A DNA stretch of 64,000 bases from Streptomyces sp. NBC_00414 (GTDB lineage: Bacteria > Actinomycetota > Actinomycetes > Streptomycetales > Streptomycetaceae), in the NCBI RefSeq assembly GCF_036038375.1, contig NZ_CP107935.1:2542001-2606000 (forward strand), written 5' to 3'. The notes below the pieces were generated by a model that was not told the DNA's origin, did not search any database, and worked only from the letters and a program-made list of their open reading frames with translations. A program made the translations under genes and the position numbers. This document shows positions 45,248 through 54,234 of the stretch, in pieces (positions within the stretch are counted from its first letter, which is position 1; each line of letters opens with the position of its first letter).

Positions 45248-45294
45248 GGTGCGGCTCGGGTCGTTCGAAGGGTGCGGGTGCGTTGGGGTTGAGT

Positions 45295-45316
45295 GCGCCG
45301 TTCCCCGCGCCCCTAG
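45295..45316. repeat. Copy of the streptomycete GTTCCCCGCGCCCCT repeat
   Basis: GCGCCGTTCCCCGCGCCCCT followed by AG matches one arm of the hairpin at 20479-20520. It lies between the LacI and ThuA stops. Confidence 0.7.
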
Positions 45317-45996
45317 AGGGCGGCTGCCCAGGTGATTCCGCCCAGTAGGTGGGTGCGGAAGTTGGTGTTCTCGTAGGCCTCCGGGGCGTGGCCGAAGGCC
45401 GTGTAGAAGACTCGGCCGGCGCCCTGGTTGCGGCACCAGGCCAGGGGGTGGTCGGGGCCCATTCCGCCGCCCTCGTACGAGGTCTCGTCGGCGGAGACGA
45501 GTACGCGTACCGAACCCCTCGGGCTGGCCCGGAAGTCGTACCACTCGTCCGTGAACTCCCAGGTGGCGGGCAGATGCCGGGTGGCCGGATGACCGTGGTC
45601 CTCCACGACCGCCCTGCCCGGCTGATGGTCGGGGTGCCGGGCGAAACGGGCCCCGAGCAACTCCCCGTAGTAGGGCCAGCCGTACTCCGTGCAGGCCGCC
45701 GCGTGCACCCCGACGAAGCCGCCGCCCGCCTCGACGTACGCGGCCAGGTGCTCGCGGCCCGCGGGTGTCAGGACGTCACCGCTGGTGGAGAGGAAGACGA
45801 CGGCCGCGTACGGGCCGACGGGGGCGTCGAAGAAACCGGGGTCCTCCGTGGCGTGGACGGTGAAGCCGTGCGCGGCCCCGAGTGACCGTACGGCGGCCGT
45901 GCCGTCGGGTATCGAGTCGTGGCGGTAGTCGGTGGTGCGGGTGTAGACGAGGACACGAGGGCCGGGTCCGGGATGCCGTGTTGCCGGTTCTGCCAT
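45313..45996 (-). CDS. ThuA-domain protein (cytoplasmic paralogue)
   Basis: A 227-residue stand-alone ThuA domain with no signal peptide. It aligns with the ThuA part of the secreted protein at 39287: VLVYTRTTDYRHDSIPDGTA, VGVHAAACTEYGWPYYGELL, PDHPLAWCRNQGAGRVFYTA. ThuA proteins are linked to trehalose or disaccharide use; relatives have a glutamine-amidotransferase-like fold, but the catalytic chemistry is unproven. It converges with the LacI gene, so it could belong to the sugar regulon. Confidence 0.92.
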   Translation of the reverse strand: MAEPATRHPGPGPRVLVYTRTTDYRHDSIPDGTAAVRSLGAAHGFTVHATEDPGFFDAPVGPYAAVVFLSTSGDVLTPAGREHLAAYVEAGGGFVGVHAAACTEYGWPYYGELLGARFARHPDHQPGRAVVEDHGHPATRHLPATWEFTDEWYDFRASPRGSVRVLVSADETSYEGGGMGPDHPLAWCRNQGAGRVFYTAFGHAPEAYENTNFRTHLLGGITWAAAL

Positions 45997-46030
45997 GGGG
46001 GCGACCCTATGAGGCGGGTTCGGCGGCCGG

Positions 46031-46804
46031 TCAGGGCGATGGCGGGGTTCGAAATTTTCGCTCGCCCGGCTCGGCGGGGTCGCCGGTGGTCGTTTCGGGC
46101 TTCGTGTAGAGGACCTCGCGGGCCTGTTCCGCGGCGCGGACCATGCCCTCGCCGACGAAGTCGACGAAACGGGCGATGCCTTCCAGCCGGGCGGCGGCCG
46201 GGGTGTCGGGTCCGAGGACGCCTACGCCCTGCCGTGCGGTCTCGGCGAGCTGGGCGTGGGACCGGGCGGAGGCGATCATCCCGTCGTACCAGACGTCGTT
46301 GTCGACGACATAGCGCTCGCGGCGGCGGCCGTCCCGCTCCCGCCGGATGAGGCCCTGGCTTTCGAGGAGCGTGACCGCTTTGGAGATGGACGCCGGGCTG
46401 ACCTGGAGGTGCCGGACGAGTTCGGACGCGGTGAGGCTGCCCGCGTCGGTGGTGTAGAGGTGCGCCAGCACCCGGGAGGTCATCTTGGGCAGGCCCGACT
46501 TCATGAGGAGGGTGGTGAACACCTCCACGTACTCGCGCACGGCCTCGGCATCACGCCCGTGGGCCTGCGGGAGTGCTTCCGGACCTCGGGGCGCGGCTTC
46601 CCTGCGCCGGTGGGCGCGGTGTTCGGTGGCGCGATGGGCCAGGTCGGCGCGGTAGGCGAGGGGGCCGCCGTTGCGCATCACCTCCCGGGTGACCGTCGAG
46701 GTCGGGCGGTCGAGTCGTCTGGCGATCTCCGCGTAGGCGAGGTCGTCGGCCAGGCCCAGCGCGATCTGCTGGCGTTCCTGCTGAGTGAGCCTGCCTCCCG
46801 GCAT
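46031..46804 (-). CDS. GbsR/MarR-type regulator with IS30-like N-terminal helix-turn-helix
   Basis: A 257-residue protein. The first about 65 residues (LTQQERQQIALGLADDLAYA, then IARRLDRPTSTVTREVMRNG and Y-x-A-x-x-A-x-x-A-x-x-R) match the HTH_38 domain of IS30-family transposases. The MarR/GbsR winged helix follows at about 95-175 (LPKMTSRVLAHLYTTDAGSL, VSPASISKAVTLLESQGLIR, RRERYVVDNDVW). Two DNA-binding modules are thus fused. The gene is divergent from the DUF4097-DrrAB operon; TGCAAC/GTTGCA sites lie between them. It is probably a repressor of the exporter. Confidence 0.85.
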   Translation of the reverse strand: MPGGRLTQQERQQIALGLADDLAYAEIARRLDRPTSTVTREVMRNGGPLAYRADLAHRATEHRAHRRREAAPRGPEALPQAHGRDAEAVREYVEVFTTLLMKSGLPKMTSRVLAHLYTTDAGSLTASELVRHLQVSPASISKAVTLLESQGLIRRERDGRRRERYVVDNDVWYDGMIASARSHAQLAETARQGVGVLGPDTPAAARLEGIARFVDFVGEGMVRAAEQAREVLYTKPETTTGDPAEPGERKFRTPPSP

Positions 46805-46870
46805 CGCGGTCTCCTTGGTGCTTCTCGGTTGCCCCTGCTGCCGCGACTATAGCGTTCACTCCAAGTACAT

Positions 46871-46993
46871 TGCAACGAAGGCGATGCACGCTGTTGCATT
46901 AGATTCAATCCCATCGCAACGAAAACTCCTATTTCACCTGCGGTTACTGCGTTGCAGTGCAACAAATCTGTTGCCGTATCTATGAACGCAACG
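46871..46993. promoter_or_regulatory. Cluster of TGCAAC/GTTGCA operator half-sites
   Basis: The AT-richer gap between the GbsR-like gene and the DUF4097 operon contains GTTGCAGTGCAAC (46951-46963), a perfect palindrome; a TGCAAC (46871)/GTTGCA (46893) inverted pair; and further CGCAAC, GTTGCC and CGCAACG half-sites near 46915, 46970 and 46987. This is typical of a repressor-bound divergent promoter. Confidence 0.8.
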
Positions 46994-47057
46994 TAGCTTT
47001 TCCCTTGTCGGAAACACCGACCGAACAAGCGGAACGAACAGAACAAGGGAGAGCACG

Positions 47058-47726
47058 ATGCAGAAGTTCGACACCCCCGACCAGGTCTCCGCCGTCCTCG
47101 ACATCCCCGCGGGGCACATCCGGTTCATCGCCGCCGACCGGGCCGACACCACGGTCGAGGTCCTGCCGGCGGACACCTCGAACAGCCGCGATGTGAAGGC
47201 GGCTGAACGGATCGAGGTCGTGTACGGCGAGGGCGTCCTGCGGATCGAGGCCGCACCGGCGAAGCACCGGGTTCTCGGCAACTCCGGTTCCGTCGAGGTG
47301 ACCGTCCAACTGCCCGCCGGCTCCCGCGTCGAGGCGAAGACGGCCGCCGGCGAGTTCCGGGGCGTCGGGCGCCTCGGCGACGTCACCTTCGAGGGGGCGC
47401 AGGGCTCGGTCAAGCTCGACGAGACCGCGAGCGCCCGTCTCACCCTCCTCGCCGGTGACGTCTCGGTCGGCCGCCTGGGCGGTCCCGCGGAGATCAGTGT
47501 CCAGAAGGGCGACATCCGTATCAACGAGGCCGTGCGCGGCACGGTCGAGCTGCGCACCCAGGCCGGCGAGGTGTCGGTCGGCGCCGCTCGCGGGGTCTCC
47601 GCCTCCCTGGACGCCGGGACCTCCTTCGGCCGGATCCACAACGCGCTCAAGAACGCCGACGGCGAGGCCGCTCTGAACATCCACGCGACCACCGCCTACG
47701 GCGACATCACCGCCCGCAGCCTCTGA
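47058..47726 (+). CDS. DUF4097 beta-strand repeat protein
   Basis: A 222-residue protein of repeated short beta strands (VTVQLPAGSRVEAKTAAGEF, RLTLLAGDVSVGRLGGPAEI, VELRTQAGEVSVGAARGVSA), the pattern of DUF4097/YvlB-like parallel beta-helices. There is no signal peptide. It is the first gene of an operon with a DrrAB-type ABC exporter, 64 bases upstream of the ATPase gene; in other genomes such proteins often accompany transporters and regulators. GGGAGAGC lies before the ATG. The role is unknown. Confidence 0.9.
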   Translation: MQKFDTPDQVSAVLDIPAGHIRFIAADRADTTVEVLPADTSNSRDVKAAERIEVVYGEGVLRIEAAPAKHRVLGNSGSVEVTVQLPAGSRVEAKTAAGEFRGVGRLGDVTFEGAQGSVKLDETASARLTLLAGDVSVGRLGGPAEISVQKGDIRINEAVRGTVELRTQAGEVSVGAARGVSASLDAGTSFGRIHNALKNADGEAALNIHATTAYGDITARSL

Positions 47727-47790
47727 CCCGCGGTCCCGCCCGCGATCCCACCCTCAGTCCCACCCGCAGTCTCCGAAGGAGCACCCACTC

Positions 47791-48795
47791 ATGACCGACC
47801 CGGCCATCGCGGCGAACGGGCTGCGCAAGTCCTACGGCGACAAGGTCGTGCTCGACGGCATCGACCTGGTCGTCCCCGAGGGAACGATCTTCTCCCTGCT
47901 CGGCCCGAACGGCGCGGGCAAGACCACAGTCGTCAACGTCCTCTCCACCCTCGTCTCCCCCGACCCCGCCTCCGGCGGGATCCGGGTCGGCGGCCACGAC
48001 CTCGCCGCCGATCCGCGGGCGGTGCGGGCCGCGATCGGTGTCACCGGCCAGTTCTCCGCCGTCGACGGCCTGATCACCGGCGAGGAGAACATGCTCCTCA
48101 TGGCGGACCTGCACCACCTGCCCAAGGCCGAGGGCCGCCGGGTCACCGCCGAACTGCTGGAGCGCTTCGACCTGGCCGAGGCCGCGAAGAAGCCCGCCTC
48201 CACCTACTCCGGCGGCATGAAGCGCCGCCTGGACATCGCCATGACCCTGGTCGGCAGCCCGCGGATCATCTTCCTCGACGAACCGACCACCGGCCTCGAC
48301 CCCCGCTCCCGCCACAACATGTGGCAGATCATCCGCGAACTGGTCTCCGGCGGCGTCACCGTCTTCCTCACCACCCAGTACCTGGAAGAGGCCGACCAGC
48401 TCGCCGACCGCATCGCCGTGCTCGACAACGGCCGGATCGCCGCCGAAGGAAGCGCCGAGGAGCTGAAGCGGCTCATCCCCGGCGGACACGTCCGGCTGCG
48501 GTTCGCCGATCCGGACGCGTACCGGTCCGCCGCCTCCGCCCTGCGCGAGGTGGCCCGGGACGACGAGGCCCTCGCGCTGCAGATCCCCAGCGACGGCAGC
48601 CAGCGCGAGCTGCGCTCCATCCTCGACCGCCTCGACACGGCCGGTATCGAGGCGGACGAACTGACCGTGCACACCCCCGACCTCGACGACGTCTTCTTCG
48701 CCCTGACCGGCAGCACCGGTCCCGCGGACGTCCCCGGCCAGACCGACCGGTCCACCACCCAGCCCACCGACCAGCCCAAGGAGAACGTCCGATGA
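47791..48795 (+). CDS. ABC exporter ATPase, DrrA-type
   Basis: A 334-residue ABC ATPase with Walker A GPNGAGKTT (about 39-47), signature STYSGGMKRRLD, Walker B IIFLDEPTTGLD and H-loop-like VFLTTQYLEEADQLADR. The extended C-terminal domain (about 220-310) and Thr/Gln-rich tail match daunorubicin-resistance DrrA. It powers export through the DrrB-like permease, whose start overlaps its stop by 4 bases. GAAGGAG precedes the ATG. Confidence 0.95.
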   Translation: MTDPAIAANGLRKSYGDKVVLDGIDLVVPEGTIFSLLGPNGAGKTTVVNVLSTLVSPDPASGGIRVGGHDLAADPRAVRAAIGVTGQFSAVDGLITGEENMLLMADLHHLPKAEGRRVTAELLERFDLAEAAKKPASTYSGGMKRRLDIAMTLVGSPRIIFLDEPTTGLDPRSRHNMWQIIRELVSGGVTVFLTTQYLEEADQLADRIAVLDNGRIAAEGSAEELKRLIPGGHVRLRFADPDAYRSAASALREVARDDEALALQIPSDGSQRELRSILDRLDTAGIEADELTVHTPDLDDVFFALTGSTGPADVPGQTDRSTTQPTDQPKENVR

Positions 48796-49583
48796 GCTCC
48801 CTCTCCCTCGCCGTCCGCGACTCGTCCACGATGCTGCGCCGCAATCTCCTGCACGCCCGGCGCTACCCGTCCCTCACCCTGAACCTGCTGCTCACGCCGG
48901 TCATGCTGCTCCTGCTCTTCGTCTACATCTTCGGCGACGTGATGAGCGCCGGCATCGGGGACGGCGGTGCCGACCGCTCCGAGTACATCGCCTACATCGT
49001 CCCCGGCATCCTGCTGATGACCATCGGCAGCACCGTGATCGGGGCCGCGGTGTCCGTCGCCACCGACATGAACGAGGGCATCATCGCCCGCTTCCGCACG
49101 ATGGCCATCCACCGCGGGTCCGTGTTCATCGGACACGTCGTCGGCAGCGTCCTGCAGGTGCTGGCCAGCCTCGCCCTGGTCGGGGCGGTGGGCGTGGCCA
49201 TCGGCTTCCGCTCCACCGATGCCACGGCCCTGGAGTGGCTGGCCGCGTTCGGGCTGCTCGCCCTGTTCGCCCTGGCGCTCACCTGGATCGCGGTCGGCAT
49301 GGGCATGGCCAGCCCGAACGCCGAGGCGGCCGGCAACATGGCCATGCCGCTCATCCTGCTCCCCCTCATCTCCAGCGCCTTCATCCCGGCCGACACCATG
49401 CCGGGCTGGTTCCAGCCGATCGCCGAGTACCAGCCCTTCACCCCGGCCATCGAGACCCTGCGCGGCCTGCTGCTCGGCACCGAGATCGGCTACAACGGGT
49501 GGCTGGCCGTGGCCTGGTGCCTGGGCCTGGCGGCACTCGGCTACTACTGGTCGGCCTCGCAGTTCAACCGCGACCAGAAGTGA
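48792..49583 (+). CDS. ABC exporter permease, DrrB-type
   Basis: A 263-residue ABC-2 membrane protein with about six helices, including LTLNLLLTPVMLLLLFVYIF, YIVPGILLMTIGSTVIGAAV, LEWLAAFGLLALFALALTWI and MAMPLILLPLISSAFIPADT. The sequence ADTMPGWFQPIAEYQPFTPA is the conserved DrrB/ABC2 exporter motif. ATGA overlap with the ATPase shows coupling. It exports a hydrophobic compound or lipid; substrate unknown. The GbsR-like regulator probably controls it. Confidence 0.95.
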   Translation: MSSLSLAVRDSSTMLRRNLLHARRYPSLTLNLLLTPVMLLLLFVYIFGDVMSAGIGDGGADRSEYIAYIVPGILLMTIGSTVIGAAVSVATDMNEGIIARFRTMAIHRGSVFIGHVVGSVLQVLASLALVGAVGVAIGFRSTDATALEWLAAFGLLALFALALTWIAVGMGMASPNAEAAGNMAMPLILLPLISSAFIPADTMPGWFQPIAEYQPFTPAIETLRGLLLGTEIGYNGWLAVAWCLGLAALGYYWSASQFNRDQK

Positions 49584-49649
49584 GCGCCTGGGAACGGGAC
49601 GTCCGATTCCTTCAAGACCCGCGCCCGCCACGATCCCTACGGTGGTCCC

Positions 49650-50072
49650 ATGACTACACGAACCACTCCACAGACCACTCCGCGATTCGATCTCATCGGC
49701 CTCGTCGTCTCCGACATGGCCGCGTCGCTCGCCTTCTACCGCCGTCTCGGTCTCGAATTCCCCGAGGGGGCGGAGAGCGCGCCGCACGTCGAGGCTCAAC
49801 TGCCCGGCGGTCTGCGCTTCGCGCTCGACACGGAGGACACGATCCGTTCGTTCCACCCCGACTGGCGGCCTCCGACGGGCGGGGGCCGGGTCGGACTGGC
49901 CTTCCTGTGCGACAGCCCCGCGGACGTCGACGCCACGTACGAGACGCTGCTGGCCGCCGGCCACAAGGCCGAACTCAAGCCGTTCGACGCCCCCTGGGGC
50001 ATGCGATACGCAGTCGTCCAAGACCCGGACAACAACGGCGTGGACCTCTTCGCCCACCTGACCACCCCGTAG
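49650..50072 (+). CDS. VOC/glyoxalase-family protein
   Basis: A 140-residue VOC-fold protein with two beta-alpha-beta-beta-beta units: DLIGLVVSDMAASLAFYRRL, then GGGRVGLAFLCDSPADVDAT and YAVVQDPDNNGVDLFAHL, where the final Glu is Asp. It may bind a metal or a small ligand, acting as a glyoxalase, dioxygenase or antibiotic-binding protein. The catalytic role is undefined. The gene lies after the exporter on the same strand, followed by the repeat array. Confidence 0.88.
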   Translation: MTTRTTPQTTPRFDLIGLVVSDMAASLAFYRRLGLEFPEGAESAPHVEAQLPGGLRFALDTEDTIRSFHPDWRPPTGGGRVGLAFLCDSPADVDATYETLLAAGHKAELKPFDAPWGMRYAVVQDPDNNGVDLFAHLTTP

Positions 50073-50088
50073 AGGCCCTGCCGCCCGG

Positions 50089-50243
50089 GGGCGCGGGCAA
50101 CGGGGAACGGGGAACGACGCAATCCTTCGCCTTCAGGGGCGCGGGGAACGGCGCAATCTTTTGCCTGCAGGGGCGCGGGGAACGGCGCATCTTTTGGGGG
50201 CGCGGGGAACGGCGCAATCTTTTGGGGGCGCGGGGAACTGCGC
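50089..50243. repeat. Tandem array of streptomycete GGGGCGCGGGGAACGGCGC units
   Basis: About five copies of GGGGCGCGGGGAAC(G/T)GCGC followed by (A)ATCTTTT occur at 50089 (degenerate), 50135, 50169, 50196 and 50224. Spacing is 34, 27 and 28 bases. Each matches one arm of the hairpin at 20479-20520. The array lies between the VOC and AraC stops. The 64 bases to the AraC stop hold no other feature. Confidence 0.85.
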
Positions 50244-50307
50244 GACCAGCACCTCAACGGCCCGCAGTTCAAACACCGCACCGCACCCGCACCCGCACCC
50301 CGCAAGC

Positions 50308-51036
50308 TCACTGCCGCAGCAGCACCCCCAACGGCGCCCCGGCCAACTCCCGCACCTCCCGCGCCAGATGAGCCTGGTCCGCGAACCCTGCAACCACCGC
50401 GACCTCCGCCGCGGCGGCCCCACCCCGCACCAACGCCAACGCCCGCTGCAGGCGAAGAACACGAGCGAGCATCTTCGGCCCGTACCCGAATGCGACCAAC
50501 GCCCGCCGGTGCAACTGCCGTTCGCCCCAGCCCACCTCCTCCGCGGTCGAGGCGACAGCCGCCCCCGCGGACAGCGCCGCGACAACGGCCCGCAGCCGCG
50601 GATCGGGCGGCTCGGCGTCGGCCGCCCGCCGCACGGCCACCGCCTCCAGCGCCGCGGCGGGATCGCCCGCCGCGTCGACCCGCTCGGTCAGCCGCCGCAC
50701 CGCACCCCCGCCCCACAGATCCGCGAGGTCGACGCGCCGGTCGCGCAGTTCATGGGCGGGTACACCGAGATAGGAGGGCGCGGTTCCGGGAAAGAAGCGG
50801 ACGCCCGCGTACCGCGTCACCCCTCCGGGCCCGTCGGCCTCACTCACGTACGCACGGGTGTCGGGGCCCGCGACGAACAGCCGGCCCTCGGTCCACAACA
50901 GGTCCATGCATCCGTCGGGCAGGACCGGCGCGGAGTCCCCCGGCACGGCGGTACGGGTCCACACGACCGCACCGGCCAGCCGCGACGCCCGCTCCCGGTA
51001 CGGCGCCTGCGACGACTCGGCGTACGGCTCGGCCAC
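50308..51036 (-). CDS. AraC-family regulator with N-terminal DUF6597-like domain
   Basis: A 242-residue regulator. The N-terminal part ([20 protein letters not shown], then [13 protein letters not shown]) fits DUF6597. The C-terminal about 90 residues are an HTH_18 domain ([60 protein letters not shown]). A GTG start lies 2 bases after the stop of the AraC gene upstream, so they are coupled. It probably senses a compound handled by the neighbouring NmrA-like reductase, but this is speculation. Confidence 0.88.
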   Translation of the reverse strand: MAEPYAESSQAPYRERASRLAGAVVWTRTAVPGDSAPVLPDGCMDLLWTEGRLFVAGPDTRAYVSEADGPGGVTRYAGVRFFPGTAPSYLGVPAHELRDRRVDLADLWGGGAVRRLTERVDAAGDPAAALEAVAVRRAADAEPPDPRLRAVVAALSAGAAVASTAEEVGWGERQLHRRALVAFGYGPKMLARVLRLQRALALVRGGAAAAEVAVVAGFADQAHLAREVRELAGAPLGVLLRQ

Positions 51037-51038
51037 AG

Positions 51039-51998
51039 TCAGAAGGGTACGCCGATCGCAGGCCGGCCCGCCCGCGTACGGTGCTCCTGCGGACTGACCC
51101 CGTACACCCGTTTGAAGGCGCTGGACAGGGCGAACGCGCTGCCGTAGCCGACCTGGCGGGCGATCGCCTCCAGGGTGTCGCCGGTGTCGCGCAGTCGGTC
51201 CGCGGCGAGGGCGAGGCGCCAGCCGGTCAGGTACGTCATCGGGGGCTCGCCGACGAGTTCGCTGAAGCGGCGGGCGAGCGCGGCCCGCGAGACACCGGCC
51301 TTCGTGGCGAGGGAGGCGACCGTCCAGGGGTGCGCGGGGTCGTCCTGCACGAGCCGCAGCGCCCGGCCGACGACCGGGTCGGCCAGCGCCCGGTACCAGG
51401 TGGGCGCCTCGGCCTCCGGACGGGAGAACCAGGCCCGCAGCGCGGCGATGACCAGCAGGTCGAGCAGCCGGTCGAGGACGACCTCCTGGCCGGGCTCGTC
51501 GCGCACGATCTCCTCGGTGAGCAGCGGGGTCAGCGGGCACTCCCACACGTCGGAGGTCAGCGTCAGCACCGGCGGCAGCGCGTCGAGCAGCCGCCCGCCG
51601 GCCTCGCCCTGCACCGGGTACGTACCGATCAGCATCACCATGGAACCGTCGAGGCGCTGCCCCCAGGTGCGGACGCCGAGGTCCATGTGACCGCGCATCG
51701 AGCGCCCGTCGGGGTAGGTGCACTCCTGGCCCGGCAGGATCACCGCGATCGGCGGCGTCGCGGGGTCGTCGGCGCAGGTGTACGGGTCGGGGCCGCGCGC
51801 GATGGCGAGGTCGCCGGCCCGCAGCAGCACGGGCTCGCCCGCGTCGGGGGTGATCCAGGACTCGCCGCGGATCATCAGCATGACGGTGAGGGGGGCGCGG
51901 TCCTCGATCCGAAGGGACCAGGGCGGTTCGAAGCACGCCCGGATCATGAAGGCGCCACGCGCCCGTGGACCCTCCAGAAGGCCTGCGAGTGCGTCCAT
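51039..51998 (-). CDS. AraC-family regulator with cupin-type sensor domain
   Basis: A 319-residue regulator. An AraC-binding cupin_6-like domain covers about 1-170 ([20 protein letters not shown]). The HTH_18 domain covers about 210-310 ([60 protein letters not shown]). Such cupin_6 regulators often control a neighbouring NAD(P)-dependent enzyme, and here the divergent NmrA-like gene starts 81 bases away, with a possible GGGAAC/GTTCCC operator. Confidence 0.95.
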   Translation of the reverse strand: MDALAGLLEGPRARGAFMIRACFEPPWSLRIEDRAPLTVMLMIRGESWITPDAGEPVLLRAGDLAIARGPDPYTCADDPATPPIAVILPGQECTYPDGRSMRGHMDLGVRTWGQRLDGSMVMLIGTYPVQGEAGGRLLDALPPVLTLTSDVWECPLTPLLTEEIVRDEPGQEVVLDRLLDLLVIAALRAWFSRPEAEAPTWYRALADPVVGRALRLVQDDPAHPWTVASLATKAGVSRAALARRFSELVGEPPMTYLTGWRLALAADRLRDTGDTLEAIARQVGYGSAFALSSAFKRVYGVSPQEHRTRAGRPAIGVPF

Positions 51999-52023
51999 GG
52001 CCCCAGAGTAGACGCGCGATTAT

Positions 52024-52050
52024 GGGAACGAGAGGTTCAGCGATGTTCCC
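52024..52050. promoter_or_regulatory. GGGAAC-N15-GTTCCC inverted repeat at AraC/NmrA divergent promoter
   Basis: GGGAAC (52024-52029) and GTTCCC (52045-52050) are inverted about 15 bases apart. The element lies between the two start codons, about 29 bases before the NmrA gene. Confidence 0.45.
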
Positions 52051-52078
52051 TTGCGGCGTGCGGTCGTTGACTGGGCCC

Positions 52079-52915
52079 ATGACGGAGAACACGGGCAACG
52101 GGACGGTGTTGGTGACGGGCGCCTCGGGGAAGACCGGGCGCCAGGTGGCGGAGGCCGCGAAGGCCGCGGGCTTCCGCGTACGGGCCGCTTCGCGCGGTGG
52201 TGAGACGCGCTTCGACTGGTACGACCCCTCGACGTGGGACGAGGCGCTGCGCGGAGCCGACGCGGCGTATCTGGCGTACGCGCCGGACGTCGGTGCGCCG
52301 GGCGCGGCCGAGAACGTCGCCGCGTTCGCCCGGCGGGCCCAGGACCTCGGCGTACGCCGGCTGGTGCTGTTGTCCGCGCGCGGGGAGCGTCAGGCGGAGC
52401 CGACCGAGCGGGCGCTGCGCGACTCGGGAGCCGAGTGGACCGTGGTGCAGGCCGACTGGTTCTTCCAGAACTTCAGCGAGGGTCTGCTCTTCGAGGGGGT
52501 GCGCGGCGGGGAGTTCGTGTTCCCGGCGGGCGAGGTGCCGGTGCCGTTCCTCGACGCGCGCGACCTCGCGGAGGTCGTGGTGAAGGCGCTGACGGACTCC
52601 TCGTACGTGGGCCGGACGCTGGAGATCACGGGGGCGCGGCTGCTGTCGTTCCGGGAGGCCATGGCAGAGATCTCCGCGGCGGCGGGCCGGGAGATCCGGT
52701 ACGTGCCGGTGCCGACGAAGGAGTACGGCGCGATCCTGGCCGGGTTCGGGCTGCCCGCCGAGGAGGTCGCGTTCATGGAGGAGGTCTTCGACGGGCTGCT
52801 CGACGGCCACAACGCGAGGGCCACCGACGTCGTGGAGCAGGTTCTGGGCCGTGCGCCGCGCGACTTCGCGGACTTCGCGAGGGAGCACGCGGCGGACGGG
52901 GTGTGGAAGGTCTGA
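52079..52915 (+). CDS. NmrA-like NAD(P)-binding protein
   Basis: A 278-residue Rossmann-fold protein of the atypical short-chain dehydrogenase/NmrA group: [20 protein letters not shown] gives the GxxGxxG-type nucleotide site. [21 protein letters not shown] and [17 protein letters not shown] match NmrA/QOR2-like redox enzymes. It probably acts on a small electrophile or quinone, or serves as a redox sensor. It is divergent from a cupin-type AraC gene that probably controls it. A run of 9-base repeats starts a few bases after its stop. Confidence 0.93.
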   Translation: MTENTGNGTVLVTGASGKTGRQVAEAAKAAGFRVRAASRGGETRFDWYDPSTWDEALRGADAAYLAYAPDVGAPGAAENVAAFARRAQDLGVRRLVLLSARGERQAEPTERALRDSGAEWTVVQADWFFQNFSEGLLFEGVRGGEFVFPAGEVPVPFLDARDLAEVVVKALTDSSYVGRTLEITGARLLSFREAMAEISAAAGREIRYVPVPTKEYGAILAGFGLPAEEVAFMEEVFDGLLDGHNARATDVVEQVLGRAPRDFADFAREHAADGVWKV

Positions 52916-52921
52916 ACCCCC

Positions 52922-53023
52922 AGGAGTCCCGGGATCCACCGGAGTCCCCGGATCCACCGGAGCCACCGGAGCCACCGGATCTCCCGGATCTCCCGGATCT
53001 CCCGGATCTCCCGGATCCAGCGG
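52922..53023. repeat. 9-base tandem repeats between NmrA and BrkB genes
   Basis: Repeats such as CCGGATCTC (four copies) and CCACCGGAG-like units follow the NmrA stop with a 9-base period. They could form hairpins (GGATCC, CCGG). Read in one frame they give a collagen-like Gly-x-y run, which I do not consider a gene. Confidence 0.8.
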
Positions 53024-53067
53024 TCCCCCTGGCGCCCCCGTCGTGGTCATCGCGGCGGGGGTGTCCG

Positions 53068-54234
53068 TCACTGCGGCGGCGGAGGTGCCTCGTCGCCGTT
53101 CTTGGGGGTCGTCTTGGCGTGGGTCCGCAGCCGGGAGGTCACGTCCTCCGGGGGCAGGAAGCGGGACCAGCGCTCCGGGAACTCGGACGGCATGTCCGGG
53201 TCGTCGGGGTCGTCGTAGCCGTCCTCGGCCCGGGCGGCGCGGGCCGCGGCCGCGCGGGCCACGAGGTCGGCGGCCTGCTCGGCGCGCAGCCGCTCGTTGA
53301 CGGCGCGGGCGGCCGCGGTGGCGGCGGCGGGCCAGACGCGGTCGATGGCCGCGTTGACGGCGGCGCCCACGAGCACGGCGAAGGCGGCGACACCGATCCA
53401 CAGGAGGACGGCGACGGGCGCGGCCAGGGAGCCGTAGATCGTGGGGCCCTCGACGGTGTTCGTCAGGTAGATGCGCAGCAGGAGGCTGCCCAGCACCCAC
53501 ATGGTGAGCGCGACGAGGGCGCCGGGCACGTCCTCGATCCACGGTGAACGCACCGGTACTGACACGTGGTACAGCGTCGTCAGGAAGACGATGGACAGGA
53601 CGATGACGACAGGCCAGTAGAGCACCTGGACGACGGTCGTCGACCAGGGCACGACGTTCACCACGGCGTCCGGGCCCGCGACCATCAGCGGCAGGGCGAC
53701 CGAGCCGATGAGCAGGGCCACGAGGAAGAGCAGGAAGGCCATCAGCCGGGTCCTGACGATGCCGCGCACCCCGTCGAGGCCGTACATCACGGTGATGGTG
53801 TCGATGAAGACGTTCACCGCGCGCGAGCCGGACCACAGGGCGAACAGGAAGCCCAGGGAGATGACGTCGGGCCGGCCGCCCTCCATCACGTCGTGCAGGA
53901 GCGGTTCGGCGATCTGGGCGACGCCCTTGTCGGTGAGGACCGTGCGGGAGGCCTCCAGGAGGCTGGTCTCCACGCTGGCGATGGTGTCGGCGCCCGTCCA
54001 GTCGTCGACGTAGCCGAGCAGGCCGATCATGCTCAGCAGCAGGGGCGGCACGGACAGCAGCGTGAAGAACGCCGCCTCCGCCGCGAGTCCGAGGATCCGG
54101 TACTCGATGCACGAGTTCACGGTGTCCTTGAGCAGCAGCCAGGCGGTCCTGCGCTTGGAGACGTTCCGATAGAGGGCACGCGCCCGGTGGAGACGACCGG
54201 ACGTCCTCTGAGGGGGTTCACTTGCTGGCTGCAC
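53068..54234 (-). CDS. YihY/BrkB-family inner-membrane protein
   Basis: A 388-residue membrane protein. It has the BrkB/YihY domain with about six helices (AAEAAFFTLLSVPPLLLSMI, FLLFLVALLIGSVALPLMVA, VPGALVALTMWVLGSLLLRI) and the conserved IYLTNTVEGPTIYGSLAAPV. It ends in a charged, Ala/Asp-rich cytoplasmic tail. Family members are annotated as possible transporters or ribonuclease-linked; the function is not settled. A GTG start is assumed (MQPASE). Confidence 0.9.
   Translation of the reverse strand: MQPASEPPQRTSGRLHRARALYRNVSKRRTAWLLLKDTVNSCIEYRILGLAAEAAFFTLLSVPPLLLSMIGLLGYVDDWTGADTIASVETSLLEASRTVLTDKGVAQIAEPLLHDVMEGGRPDVISLGFLFALWSGSRAVNVFIDTITVMYGLDGVRGIVRTRLMAFLLFLVALLIGSVALPLMVAGPDAVVNVVPWSTTVVQVLYWPVVIVLSIVFLTTLYHVSVPVRSPWIEDVPGALVALTMWVLGSLLLRIYLTNTVEGPTIYGSLAAPVAVLLWIGVAAFAVLVGAAVNAAIDRVWPAAATAAARAVNERLRAEQAADLVARAAAARAARAEDGYDDPDDPDMPSEFPERWSRFLPPEDVTSRLRTHAKTTPKNGDEAPPPPQ

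Noticed and set aside
52851..53300. Collagen-like Gly-x-y frame over the 9-base repeats
   Set aside because: The frame arises from the tandem repeats, starts within the NmrA gene and lacks a ribosome site; its ends are Arg/Pro-rich.
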